From Owenia fusiformis (Eukaryota; Annelida; Polychaeta; Sabellida; Oweniidae), in NCBI GenBank assembly GCA_903813345.2, contig CAIIXF020000002.1, positions 13,662,150 to 13,726,149 of the forward strand: DNA of 64,000 nucleotides, written 5' to 3'. The notes under the pieces were generated by a model. It was not told where the DNA came from and searched no databases. It was given only the letters and a program-made list of their open reading frames with translations. The stretch's first letter is position 1. Each line of letters starts with the position of its first letter. The position numbers and the translations under genes were made by a program. This document shows, one piece after another, positions 48,137 to 60,939 of the stretch.

Positions 48137-48935
48137 ACATTAGAGAGAAAGTGTTTACTCTCAAAATTGAATAGTTCAATACCATAGAATGGTATTTTGA
48201 GATCCAAAATAATAAATGAAAATTGGATAGCATTTAACATTACAGATGTTAACTTACAAATAAAACTATTAGAATTTTTTGGAAGTTTAATGGGTGTGAA
48301 ATCTAAGCGATTAGAGACTCAAGTAAGTGATAATATCCAGTGAATTAAAGTTTTAACTCTGAATTGAAGCTAATCTGTCAATATGATGTCAAAAAACAAT
48401 AAACCAAAATAAATGATCAGCTTAAAAGTGGATGTTATATAAAGAATAGCTCAATAAAGAAATGTTACAAGTACATCTTTTATAATTTTGGAATTTACTC
48501 TAAAATATAATTGTGAGTATTTTAAGAGCAAGCTCTCTTTGACACCAGTAGATTTAAAATCCTTTCCATGGTTCCCTGCACAAGACAGATTTCATTGACT
48601 CATGTGAAATCTGACTTGTGCAAACTTGTCAGTGGTTGAAAAGACAAAGAGGAAACATTCCTTTTTATTCTTATTTTATTCATAGTTAAAGACATTTAAT
48701 TGATTCATTCTGTCATTTTCCTACATAGCCGCTGTGCCTATACATGCAAATGAGCTTGCCTCAACATGTCCCTTAAAGTAAATCTTGTCTAGTTTACCAC
48801 ATTGATTTGATCAATTATGCTTTGCTGAAATTCATTCAGATCAGTTGGGGTGTTGTGAAGACCTTGCTTGTAAGGTGGCCCCACAAGAGGAAATCCCTTG
48901 GGTTAAGCCGGGTGAACTTAGGGGCCACTAATATC
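48137..48935. other. 3' flank of copy 4 and intergenic DNA
   Basis: The first ~100 bp are shared with copy 1, including a likely AATAAA near 48209. Nothing else is recognised. Confidence 0.5.
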
Positions 48936-48939
48936 TGGG

Positions 48940-49445
48940 TTATTCAAGGCTATGAAAATTTCTTCTTGAACAGAGCTCCTTTATCCCTAGGCATTAGTAT
49001 ATAAAATGTGAACCAAAACCATCCACTGGTATTTGAGTTAACGATGTTTTTTTTATGAAAAATGACCACCATTTTGAAATTATTAGCTGTCATTTTGAAA
49101 TGTCTTCTTGAGTAGAGCTCTTTTGTACCAGCATATAAAATTTGGACTAAATCCATCAACTGGTATTTGAATTATCAACGATATGTTCTTTTTTGAAAAA
49201 TGGGGGCCATTTTAGGATTCAGCTCCCATCTTGAAAATTGCTTCTCCAACAGAGCTCCTGTGTCACTGGGCATCAGCATATACATTCTGAACCAAATCTG
49301 TCAACTAGTATTTGGGTAATCAAAAAGTACATTTATATTACATTTGAGTTATCACCCAGACGAACAAATTAATGAACGAATGGATAGACAGATGGCTTCT
49401 CAATATCCCCCTCAAACTTTGTTCAGTGAGAACAAATTCATTCAG
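48940..49445 (+). repeat. ~140-bp tandem units of the GCCATTTTGAAA repeat
   Basis: Three units share AGAGCTCC (48972, 49114, 49251) and TGGTATTTGAGTTA, ending with GAGTTATCACCCAGACGAAC and ACTTTGTTCAGTGAG. It is a diverged copy of the repeat at 36950-37165. Confidence 0.7.
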
Positions 49446-49449
49446 ACTG

Positions 49450-52400
49450 AAAACATGATTTTTAGCAATAAAATTGCCCCTATTTTAATAAGATTCAAAA
49501 GTTTCAGAAATTTTGCTGAAAAATATTTGCCTGTGTTGCGAATGCTTTGCACAATTTATGATAACGTGAAATCTTCTACATATTTACATATATAACATAA
49601 TCTTTCATCTACAGGTTTTGATTTTAGTTTTGTATGTCTTCCTGATTCTATTTTTAACTGATGCAACTTAACCGAAATCTGCTTATTGCTAATCTGTACT
49701 TTTTATTGTCTAACTTTGTATATGGTTCTAATACAAAATCTTTCTTAAACAGCTTATAGGTTCTTATTTTGGGGTATTTTAAAATGTCATTTTTCCAAAT
49801 ATCTTTGTGAATTCTAAACAGTTTAATAAACAGTTTCATTCATTTGGATATAAAGAATGCTGCAAATTCTTAATAAGATTGAAGACTTGAGAAGAGAATC
49901 CCATAGATGACCATTATAATGTTTTATTGTATTTGTCATTAACCAGCAAGTATCCACGCTTAGTGGAACATACAACATTACCATGAGTTGTCCACTGAAA
50001 TTTTGAGATTAATAAACTGGGAAGACTGTTAAACCACCTCTGCAATCTGCCTGATATGGAAAACAAATGAAAAGTACATTTAGTCTGCTCTAAAATGTAT
50101 CTTCAAATAACTCCACTGCCATTAGAAGATATCATTCACTATACATCTTGGAAGTGTTTTCAGATAGATCAGTACCTGTCCTATAAAATCAATCCTCATT
50201 TCATCCACGAAACGCAAAATGGCCCTGTGTAGGAAGAGGGAAAGTTCTTTAATGCACAAAACTGCATCACTAATGTTATGCTAGGACTATATTTTAAATG
50301 CTGAAAATATAATGGAAGATACTTACCAATTTTTTCTGACCTGATATAGCTGGCTTTAGGATCATTGTAGATGATACGAAGAAGCTCACATCTTCCTGTG
50401 ATTTTGCGTAGTAGCCATTTTAACATAGGTCTCATAAGAGTGAGATAAAGGTAGAGCCAAACTGGCCATATATATATCAACATCTGAGCAAATAGGCACT
50501 TCACTCGGTAGCAGATGTGTTGCTACTGACAACACAAGGTTTATCACTAGGCTATGAGGACAGGATGGGATAACTTCTGAAATGGAAAAGTTGCATTGAT
50601 TTTTATATTTCAGTGAACAAAATTTGAAGTTACATGAACATTTGTCAAATAATATGGATTATAGATGACAACGCTGAGCACAGAGTTCATTTAAAAAATA
50701 ACCTCTCAAGAATAAGTACAATCTTACAGTCCATCAGCCATACCCCTACAACTGGTAGATGCCAAAGCCCAGGTCATTAATCAATTCAAACAAACAGCAA
50801 TTGACATTTTCTCAACCAATCAGCGAACCAATGTTTGTGATTGGTCAATACTGGGTAAACTTTGACCAGAGGAAATGACTATACAATAGAAAATTGTCCT
50901 TCATTTGTCCTTCATTCTTATCATATACCATTAAATGACAAATAAGAACCTTAGTTTGATATAAATACCTTATTTTGTCTGATGTGAATTAAGGTTTTTG
51001 GAAAATAAAGAGGCACAACCTTACTTTCTTAAAGAGGCACATCTTATCTTAAAGCTAATCTTCTGTTATAAGAAATGCTTATCAGCTGATATATCTATCT
51101 TTAGTTGATTAGAGTGGCATACGTTGACCATTGAGAAGAAGCACACATTGGCCTTTACATCTGTATTTACGACATTTAATCAAAAGGTGTTTAAACTAGT
51201 ACAGAATAGCAAATCCCAACTAATACTATACTCATGAATTTGTATAATATGAGACACGAATCAGTAAAACAATATTATGATTGTAATCTCTAAAATTCTT
51301 TCAATTTGAGTATAAGATAGCCATACTATTTGAAGAGATCAGAAAATTATTGTGAAATTCCTTATTAGGTGGCATTTTTAATTTTAAGAGGCCAAAATCA
51401 GAAAAACGAATTGCCTTTCATTTGAGCATAATAAAGCTATTTCAAAAAGAGATCTCAAAATTAATGCAAATTCCTGTTTTCCTGACCCCATACAGCCCCT
51501 GTCAGGCCTCTCAATTAACTTTTTTTATCAGGTAGTTGTTTCACTAGTTAGTAAATTATTCAGGTAGCTATTTGAGAGAAGCAGGTAGTGATGATTTTGA
51601 TGAGTGATCTTTATATGGCTTAAGGAAATTTTCAGATAAGCTCTAGTTAAGCTGTTTCCTCCTGTTGATTTAGCACTCGTTTTGATACTTTTAAATGTTA
51701 AAACACATATTCCTACATTCATTTTCATCTGTTAAGTTTCACCTGTCAACATTACAGTTTACTTATTAATAAAGGGTCTGGCAGGGGTCCATAAAAATTA
51801 AGATTATTAAATCCGGAAATTTTTTGAAGTTTAGAACTGAGCTACTAATGAATTGTTTGTTTGAAAGGTAATTAGAATGATACATTGTATATTTATTGTA
51901 TTTGTTAAATTGAGAATGATACCTGTATTTCTTGTTAAAGTTTTTTAAAATAATTAACATATTTATTTCACCTTCATCGCACATCAATGTTGTTCTTCAG
52001 GATTTGACAAGTAAGATAAGAAGTAAGAATACTATATCTAGTATTTATTTAATGTGAAATCCATGTTTTTTTATTATCTTTATCATTGGTGTTCTCCAGG
52101 GTTGTATTTAGTGCCATGCCTAATTTGATTAATTATCTTGTGATTTTTTGATTCATGGTCTAAATGGCAATAAAAGTTAAATCTATGAACATACATAAAT
52201 GTACAGATCCATCGGATGGGGGACTGGGGTGTGTTGGATGCAATTGCACCCCCTCACTGAAATTGAAAAGGAAAATTTTTATCATTTTATTTAACTGACT
52301 CAAGGGCCAATTTCAATAATTGATATTTCAAAAAATACAAAATTTGAAAATTAAAATATTTATATGATGATGATTTTTCCTTGAATTGTAGAGGAAACAC
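49450..52400. other. Intergenic DNA, no gene supported
   Basis: The clearest structure is a cluster of CCAAT boxes on both strands at about 50810-50850 (ACCAATCAGCGAACCAATG ... GATTGGTCAA), which could be a regulatory patch. No coding frame is convincing. Confidence 0.45.
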
Positions 52401-52405
52401 ATTAT

Positions 52406-53290
52406 ACAAGGCGTATCAAAAAAACACAACAAGCAGTTATCTCATAAAAAATCATAAAACTAGTGATGACTACATCAATTTCATTCAATGTACTATAAAG
52501 ACACGCCCCTCCTCTTTGCAATCATATGTCATTCATTCATATGTTGTCATGGTTGGGTGAGAAATCCTTCCATTTATACAGTGGGTCAAAATCGGCTCTG
52601 GGCCAAGTTTCAGAAATTGCAAAAATCAGTGCAAGATTTAAGTGCCTATGGAATTTCCCCTGACTTTATTTGTTGTGACTTTTTTTTGGAGCTATCTATT
52701 CTTCGCCTTAATCCACAGATGACTCAGAGCTGAGCAATGAATGGCATGGAGAGATGAGGGCATCTTTGTGTGCTAAGAAGTGGTGGCAATTAAGAGGGGT
52801 ATAGGGTGTATTCTTGCAAAAGTATGAGTATAGACACTTTACAGTCTATGTCACACATCCCATACCTTCTTCCAATATCCTATATGCCCCATGCACTGTC
52901 TTTTGCAATGTTTAAAACTTGGGTCTGAGCTGAATTTTGCCCCACTTTACAAAATAATGATTATTCGGACAACTATGACTCCCTGTGAATGAATGACATT
53001 CCATTGTAAAGAGGAGTAATTTGAGTTTTTGGTACATTGAATGAAAAGGATGCAGTCATCATTGGTTTTATGTTTTCTTCCAATATTGCATTGGGCCCTG
53101 TGCACTGACTTTTGCGATGTTTATAACTTGGCCCAAAGGTAATTTTGGCCCACTTTGCTTGATTACTCGCCCAACCATGACCTAATATCAATGAATGATA
53201 TACCATTAGAAAGAGGAGACACATGGCTTTATGGTACATTGAATGAAATCAATGCTGTTATCACTGGTTTTCAAATAAGATATCATTTAT
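52406..53290. mobile_element. Fold-back fragment of a mariner-type element
   Basis: A mariner-type end, TACAAGGCGTATCAAAAAAAC, starts at 52406. The block 52450-52640 is inverted at 53080-53285 (ATTTCATTCAATGTAC, CTCCTCTTT, TCATGGTTGGG, GGGCCAAGTT). A third, less complete copy in the second orientation lies at about 52890-53060. No transposase frame remains. Confidence 0.65.
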
Positions 53291-54525
53291 CACATTTATA
53301 TTTGTCAAACAAACAATAAACATGTTTCCTTGGATATTATTAGTATTGAATTGTAAAAATAAAAATGTAAATAGAGTCAATGTTATCATTTGAAATTATT
53401 AGGTGAAATTATTTTGAACGACCCCCATCTCAAAAGTGATAACTTAAGAAATGGGCAAGCTACGTTCATACAATTTTACATGTACAGTTCTTCTCCGATG
53501 GCCTACTTTATAGTTTAGTTCAGTTAGTTTAGTTTATTTATTTATTTATAGTGGTCAGTCTTGCAATTCAATTATAAAATATAAAAAATTAATTACAAAT
53601 TTTAACCCAGCCCACCTTGGGCTTATTAACCACTGTTAACAATAGGAAATACAAAATTAATACACGAAAATCAATATCACAGGTTGTAAATGAATTGCCT
53701 TCTCCCCACAAAAGCCATCTTAATAAATAAATAATTAATTTGAAAGTGAATGGACCGGGTCCTCTTATCACAGGGTGTGTACAAAATTAAGCGTGGCAGA
53801 TGAACGCGCACTGTAGGTACAACATGAGGGTGATGATACTTGAGCAAACTGATGTTTTCATCATTTCAGAAAGATCTGATCTAGTTTCTAGATATTTTTA
53901 GATGTAAATGTCTGTAACAACATCCTAGACAGTGAACTTGATCGTGAATTTCTTACTTCAAACTTCACAAACTAGCAATGTAGTATATGGTATAATGCTC
54001 GGTTACGGTAAGGTATAACACATAGGTTGGCGTTTCGATTTTACATGCAAGCTTAAACTGCCTAATATTACTTCTTCACCTCGTACGATGGAATGTAAAA
54101 GAGAAGGATTGATAAAGAGAGCTTTTAAGAAGTTTCTAAATGTTTTATTCTGTAAATGATCATGATGGAGTTTAGACACATTTTTTAGAACGAGGTGGAT
54201 TTTGACATCCTTAAATATTGTATTTGTATTATCAAAACGTTCGTTTCTACAACGTTTTTTGTGAGGCAAATCTATGTTTAACCGTTACCTTTTGCTTAAT
54301 AAAATAAAAACCTAGTACTGAACGAGCAAAATAAAATTTGTCTAAGCTAGATGATGAAGTAAAGGCTTAGTTTTTGTAAAGAAACTGATGCACATTCTAC
54401 CAGATGTATCTTTTAAGATTTTTTTTAGAAATGGTTACACTATTCTGGTCATTCTCTTTAGAAGGAGAAATATGTAACTGAGCAAACCTAGAATCTAACC
54501 AATTTAGTGAAGAATCGGGCCTTTT
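53291..54525. other. Intergenic DNA, nothing recognised
   Basis: No supported gene. A TTTAT-rich simple stretch lies near 53525-53550. Confidence 0.45.
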
Positions 54526-54734
54526 AAACATATGTGCAGTTATGGCAAGTGATTTTAGATAGTCATATCTTTAACCATGGGTACATTCTGGCCATCAATA
54601 CAGTGGTTTTATTAAAACAATATGTTTTCTTTCAGGCACGAGTTTTCCTTATAGGAAAATAACAACATGAGATATGTGGTTTTTAACTTTAACGCATTTC
54701 AATACTCATCCACAGCAAAAAATGCGTATGAATA

Positions 54735-55465
54735 CAATGAATCCTGTCATCAGGATTCATACAGGATATGCACCCAGTGTGCCAAACCTGTATGAATCCT
54801 GATGCCTGGATACATACAGGATTGGCACACGGTGTGCCAATCCTGTACGTATCCTGAGTCAAGATTCATACAGGATACGCTCGCAGTGTGCCAATCCTGT
54901 ATGAATCCTGACGCCTGGATTCATGCAGGATATGCACGCAGTGTGCCAATCCTGTACGTATCCTGAGTCAAGATTCATACAGGATACGCTCGCAGTGTGC
55001 CAATCCTGTATGAATCCTGGCGCCTGGATTCATACAGGATATGCACGCAGTGTGCCAATCCTGTACGTATCCTGAGTCAAGATTCATACAGGATATGCTC
55101 GCTGTGAGCGAATACTGTATGAATCCTGACAGATGGATACATACAGGATTGGCACACTGTGTGCATATCCTGAACATATCCTGTATCAGGATTTATACAG
55201 GATTGGCGCGTGTAGGAATCCAGTATGAATCCTGCCTCCTGGATTCATACAGGATACGCTCGCAGTGTGCCAATCCTGTATGAATCCTGAAGCCTAGATT
55301 CATACAGGATATGCACAGTGTGCTAATCCTGTACGTATCCTGAGTCAAGATTCACACAGGATAGGCTCGCTGTGCGCGAATCATGTCTGCATCCTGACGC
55401 CAGGATACACATGATATGCACACAGTGTACCAATCCTTTACGTACTCTGAGTCAGGATTTGTATA
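54735..55465. repeat. Satellite array A, 109-bp higher-order period
   Basis: Monomers of about 54 bp carry inverted halves such as AGGATTCATACAGGAT and ATCCTGTATGAATCCT around GCAGTGTGCCA. CCTGTACGTA recurs at 54842, 54951 and 55060, a 109-bp period, so two monomer types alternate. Frames translated from the array are repeats, not genes. Confidence 0.9.
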
Positions 55466-55469
55466 AGTC

Positions 55470-56850
55470 TGAGGGAGATGATTAAATCTGGTTTAAGCTC
55501 ACTATTATAAATCAATTAAGGGATTGATGATGAAAGGATGGGATAATACGCGTTTGTACCAGTGCTGAATGATCATTAACATGGTACATGTATCTTGCCT
55601 AGACTCCCAAATATTCTATGGCGGCCAAATTTTGCAAATGTATAGTGGTTATTTACTGGTAGGGACTCAATATGGGTTTTATTACGAAGGACAATATCAA
55701 TACGCGTACGAAACCTTTTCTTGTAAACAAAAAAATCAACAATAAGTATGAATCTTACGAATGGGTTTCCTTGATCATTGATCTTAACCACACAATACTA
55801 GTATATACTTGTTTGATTGCATTTTTGTTTTTTTACGGGGATGATATTCAAGAGACCTCGATTCCGGGCCTTGATTGCAGTCTATGCATTAGGTTTTATG
55901 AAGTACTATTTTTAATTCCTCATTTTAGATATCACAGATAAACAACTAAAATTTGATGTAAAAATATTACCATAGGCCTTTAAAATCAAAGTAACCTGCC
56001 ATATAGAAATCAATCCTCATCATGTTGCTAACAAACAACAGAATTTGGCATTAATATCAAAGGTAGAACTGGACAATAAATTAATAACAATAAGATATTG
56101 TTTTAGATCCGGGTTTTGGATATACAGTTCTACCTCTTTGAAAAAACGTCGACTGGCTTTTCTGTACCTTGGATCTAAAATTGATATGTGTAAGAGCAAA
56201 ACAGTTACATATATTCATCTTAAAAGGTTTTCCCTAGGCCGGAAAGAATTGAAATAGGACCGTTTCAAGAAATGAGCGATTAATAGAAATCTGATGTGGG
56301 AAGCAAGTGGATCTAATTTACCAAAAAAATGTGTATTTAAGATCTAGCATGGACTTTCAATAATATCTATCGAATGCCCATGGATCTAGTACATTTTGGG
56401 CACCTGGGATAGGGGAGTTGATCGTCACTTCAGTTTAGCCATTACATATCGTGTAAGTCAATATTGTCAATCAACCAACTATCCGAGTGCTAGAATGCGG
56501 AGCTTGGTTGTAGGGTATATTATGTATTGCATATAAAGATACTTTGGAGAATTTTAGACATGGTAATGAGTGATATAAGCCAGACATATTGAAACGTTTT
56601 GGCTTGCTCGGTAGATCTGAATCTCTCTATAAGTAACCCTGAAAAGTATTACCCAGTAAGAGCATATAGAATTAGAAAATGTAGCTTTGTCTTCACGCAT
56701 CCTTTTGGTATCAGTTATGTTCTCAAATGTCAACCTTCGTGCTTCATTTGGAACTTGGAAGTTGCATTAAATCAATCAAATGTGTGCAGTTGATATCATT
56801 GACAAACTGTAGCAGCAGAGGGGCATTATTTGCAAGACATAAACAGCAAA
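55470..56850. other. Interior of the large fold-back, left part
   Basis: AT-rich sequence with short open frames but no recognisable domain or codon bias. No gene is called. Confidence 0.4.
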
Positions 56851-56854
56851 CGAG

Positions 56855-57430
56855 ACCGGATCAATTAGTTGCTTGGTTGGTTGCTTTGTTGTTTGGTTGC
56901 TTGGTTTGTCGAATGCTTTGTTTTCTGCTTGATGAGTAGCTTGCTTCTTTAATTGGTCGGTGGCTTTGTTGATTAGTTGCATGGTTTGTTGTTTGCTTAC
57001 TTAGTTTTCTGCTTGGATGGTCGTTTGCTTGCTTGCTTGCTTTGTTGATTACTTATGTTGTTCGTTGCTGGGCTAGTTGATTGATTACTTGGAAGCTTGT
57101 TTAGTTGCTTGCTTGTTTGGTTTCTGCATGATTGCTTGGATTTTTTGTTGTTCATTTGCTTGCTTACGTGTATTTGCATATATAGTTACTTAATTAGCTG
57201 CTTGCTTGGTTCCTCGCTTTGTTTGTTGCTTATATGGTTGCACAATTAATTGGTTGCTTGCTTTGTTTTTGCTTGGTCAGTTTCTTGCCTTCTGTTGACT
57301 GCATGGTGATTGCAAAGTTGGTCGCTTCCTTTGAAAGTTGGTTGCTTGGATGTTTTGTAGTCTGTTTGATTAGTCAATCGATGGGAAGGTGGTTCCCCGG
57401 GGGGTGGTTCAGTTGGTTGGTCAATTGGTA
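56855..57430 (+). repeat. Degenerate TTGCTTGG-type simple repeat
   Basis: Strongly strand-biased GT-rich sequence built from TTGCTTG, GGTTGGTTGC and similar 4-bp-phased words. Open frames here on either strand reflect the composition. Confidence 0.8.
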
Positions 57431-57434
57431 AGGG

Positions 57435-59600
57435 TATCGATAATTTTATTTTTCAGTTTTGAGACCGGAAGTCAGATTTCTATCATGATTGCAGATGGGG
57501 GGGGGGGGGTACATATATGATCAGATTTGATGACGAATATGCAAAATGTTTAAAAGCCCAGGGTTTAAATATTTGACACTACATGAAAGTATTAATGTAA
57601 ATAAGAATATGAAATATGATCTCAATTTTGGATTTTGGATGTAAATCAAGATCACATGTATTTCTTTGCATCTAGTCTATTGGGAAAATAAAACTTCAAC
57701 TGTTGCCTTTTGTGCATTCCACCTTTCGTTTCGCTCAGTTCTGCAAAATTATGTTGACATATCAACGTTTTTGGGTTGTTTCATTTGCGAAATAATTGTA
57801 ATTAAGAGACACTAGATGGGGGGGGGGGGGGGGTGAGTTTGAATTGATTCTTTTCACAGGATTTGATATACACAGCTGTAAGGAGCATACTCGTTTCCCA
57901 GTTTGATTTTCAATCAAAACATCATACCTTGGAAATCCAAGACAAATTAATGCTGTAAGTAACTAATATTAAATGATAACAAAAGATTAATTACTTAGTC
58001 TATGTCTTTGTTTTTATAACTGCGGAAGTGTACTACCGCCTTGATTACAGAAGAGATCATCGAGGAATTACTTTAGATTTTATGATTATAATTATTCTTT
58101 GCCTCTAGTCTCATTTCTTAAACCTGCCTCTATTTGCGTATTTAATTAATATTTGTGACAAACTATTTCAGCTATTTGACAAAACCAAAAGTTGCTACAT
58201 TATAGCCCCCCCCCCTTGCACACGAGGTCTTCGTCTGTTTTTCAAGTCCCGGGCCCACATTGGGCGATATGTGTAGAATATGCATTTAGATTTGTTACTT
58301 GGAGAGGCACACAGAAGCAAACTCACTGGAGACATTGATAGTAATCAGGATTGAGAGTAAATGGTAAATACACGGGGCATTGTACCCGGGGCATTGTATT
58401 CTTCGATTTCAAATATATGATTCAGATTCGGAGAGTTTTTCTAATCCCGGGTTTCTAATCAAATTATTACTCATATAGTGATGCAAGACAACAATACACA
58501 TCATATTCTGTTTTTGAACATTATTACTATAATTATTTTGGGAACATGAGACATCAACCGGCGATATAGATATTGACAACGTGCAGATGTAAAGTACATG
58601 GTCATCATCCATCCTCGCGTGATGCATATGTATGTCATTGTCGCCATTTAGTATGTACACTTAAAGTATATGAGTCAAAACGATTTTCAAAATATAATTT
58701 ACACTGAGTCAAGATGCTAGAAAAGCATCTTTATTTCAGATTTCATTTTCCCATGGCTTTACAAATCTGAGAACTGATAAGTTACATGTACATTGCGAAT
58801 ACGCTGTCTGGTTGCTGTATTTGTTAAAATAACATCCGAACTAGACGACATGTATAAATAATCCAATTTGCTTTGATATCATAACATATACAATATATAT
58901 TATATATTTGTTTTCAGACATATCTTATTACAATTATTATACAAGTATTAGCCCCAACTCTGATCATGATAACTCACCCCCCCTCCACTCCATGTGATGC
59001 CTTTCAATTCAATTTTTTCATAAATGACATAGAACCTGAAATGTGCGCCCTGAAATGTGCGTTGCGTCTGCAAATGCATCTAGGCACCAGTCGACGACAA
59101 AATCAAACTGGGAAACGAGTATGGGAGGAGGGGGGATGAGCATTAACATAATCAGATTTTAGGATGCATTTGCAAATTGTATTTGAAATTCGCATGGGAA
59201 GGAAAAGAAGGAAAATGGGTCTTAAAATCTGACACTCACTCATGGAAATAGTATGATGCCTGAAAACAAGTACAGTATATGGAATCAAAAAATCTTGCCT
59301 CTAGACTATCCCCCCGCCTCTATTTCAGCCAAAATACACACACTCATGGCTTGTAGCTAAATTATCAATCATCATTAGTGAATTTCAATTTTCACTGGTA
59401 ATAGCAATTATAACAATAGCAATTATCCTTTCAATAGTTTTAGCAAGAGAGTTCATCTGTTGCAACTTTTATCATCTGAACTCCAGAGTAAACGATAACC
59501 ATGTATAAGGAATTCTCTATCCCCGATAAAGCTTCATCAATAATCGCAAAATAATAAACTCATAATATTATAATATCATATGACAGTTCAAATCGTGAGA
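57435..59600. other. Interior of the large fold-back, middle part
   Basis: No gene recognised. Homopolymer tracts are prominent: G-runs near 57498 and 57818 and a C-run near 58207. Confidence 0.45.
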
Positions 59601-59607
59601 AATTATG

Positions 59608-59685
59608 GTGGCGACGGAGTGGTAGAGCGATGACAAAATGCCTGGCGAGAAGCCGTGCAGTTTAGGGGTTTGGATACCATATACT
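59608..59685 (+). repeat. Possible tRNA-derived SINE head
   Basis: GGAGTGGTAGAGCG (about 59616-59629) resembles a tRNA D-arm/A-box, and GGGGTTTGGATACC (59666-59679) resembles a B-box, about 50 bp apart. The segment does not fold as a complete tRNA. It may be a pol III promoter relic of a SINE. Confidence 0.4.
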
Positions 59686-59812
59686 GTACATTATTTTGAC
59701 TAAATACAGTTTTATCTACCTTGCGTTACTTTTAAGTTAACCTCCGGGTCATGGGTATTCTGAGGCACGCCTCTCTAGCGAAAGCCCGGAGTTTTAGCCA
59801 TGCAGTATGACG

Positions 59813-60031
59813 CAGGCCCGTAGCTAGGATTTGCCATGTGAGGTTCACTTCTTGAAAAATTCCAAGGGGGGTTTACTTGTGCCAAATTTGGTATAAAAAT
59901 GGCCGAAATCACTTAAAAAGTGTTCAGAATGGTGAAAACCGCATGCTTTTGAAAGATTTTTTGCCGGGGGAGGGGGGGGGGGTAAATCGAACCCATCGAA
60001 CCCCCCTGGATATGTGCCTGTGACGGGCCTG
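59813..60031. mobile_element. 219-bp TIR element CAGGCCCGT
   Basis: Inverted ends CAGGCCCGTAGC and ...GTGACGGGCCTG enclose runs of G on one strand (near 59866 and 59966) and C-rich matching sequence near 60000. Non-coding. No clear target duplication. Confidence 0.6.
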
Positions 60032-60039
60032 ATATCTAG

Positions 60040-60935
60040 AAGGCGCTTGATAATGATCAGGGGTGCCGGGTAAACAAATTCTTATTCCCCATCGAACATG
60101 AATACAATTACATGGAGATGAAGGGCTGACGCAAGTGAAGTTAATTTGTTGTTGTATCATATTGGCTAAATCATAAGTAAATAAGTCCAGAAATACATGG
60201 ACAAAATGTAATCAGAAAGGTGGACTAATTGGTATTATTTGTTTTGATTAATGATTATACATAACTAAAACGCTATGTTAGATGTCTGTAATCCCCCCCC
60301 CCTCTCACCAAGGGCTATGCATTGTTTCAAGTGATATAAAATCTAGATTCGTAGAACATTGATACCTGTACTACGTATTTCGTACTTTCGCACATTAACA
60401 ATTTATCACAAAATGTCATGTTGACCTCGATTTGACCCTTTTGACCTGCCTTTTGAAAACAATACTTTTTGGAGCGCTAATTGAATATTAAAGGGTTACA
60501 AAATACCAACAATATTGAAAACAGATAAGTAATAATAAATTGCCGGGGGAATTCCAAATATCCAAATCCCTCCACCATTGCGACTATGTGTTATAATGGG
60601 CTTTTAATTGAAAGTCTGTTATAAAAAGGTTGCAGACATTAGGCTCTTTAAAAGTATGTCATATTGCTATTTATATACCATTTGTCTTCTTAATAGCTTC
60701 TTAAGCATCAAATATCAAATCACAATAGTCCAGGGAAAAAATAATTGTGAATAATGGCAAAATGTTCATTCTTAATTTAATGAAATTCACTTTTGGATAC
60801 TAGTACAGGTACTTTTGAAAGTATTGTTTGATTGAAAAAATTGAAATATTGTTTTTTTTTATCTTAACATGGATTTTTTAAAGAATTTTGTAATAAATGT
60901 TAGTAACAATAGTAATCAATAATTTGTAAATTATG
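60040..60935. other. Interior of the large fold-back, right part
   Basis: AT-rich; nothing recognised beyond a C-run near 60293. Confidence 0.45.
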
Positions 60936-60939
60936 TGCA

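Noticed and set aside
54735-55465. Open frames across satellite array A on both strands
   Set aside because: They are translations of a tandem hairpin repeat; no domain and near-identical frames on both strands.
56727-57431. Cys/Leu/Trp-rich frames and Lys/Gln/Asn-rich minus-strand frames
   Set aside because: Composition follows the TTGCTTGG simple repeat.
59608-59685. Functional tRNA gene
   Set aside because: A- and B-box-like motifs are present but the acceptor and anticodon stems do not form; kept only as a possible SINE head.
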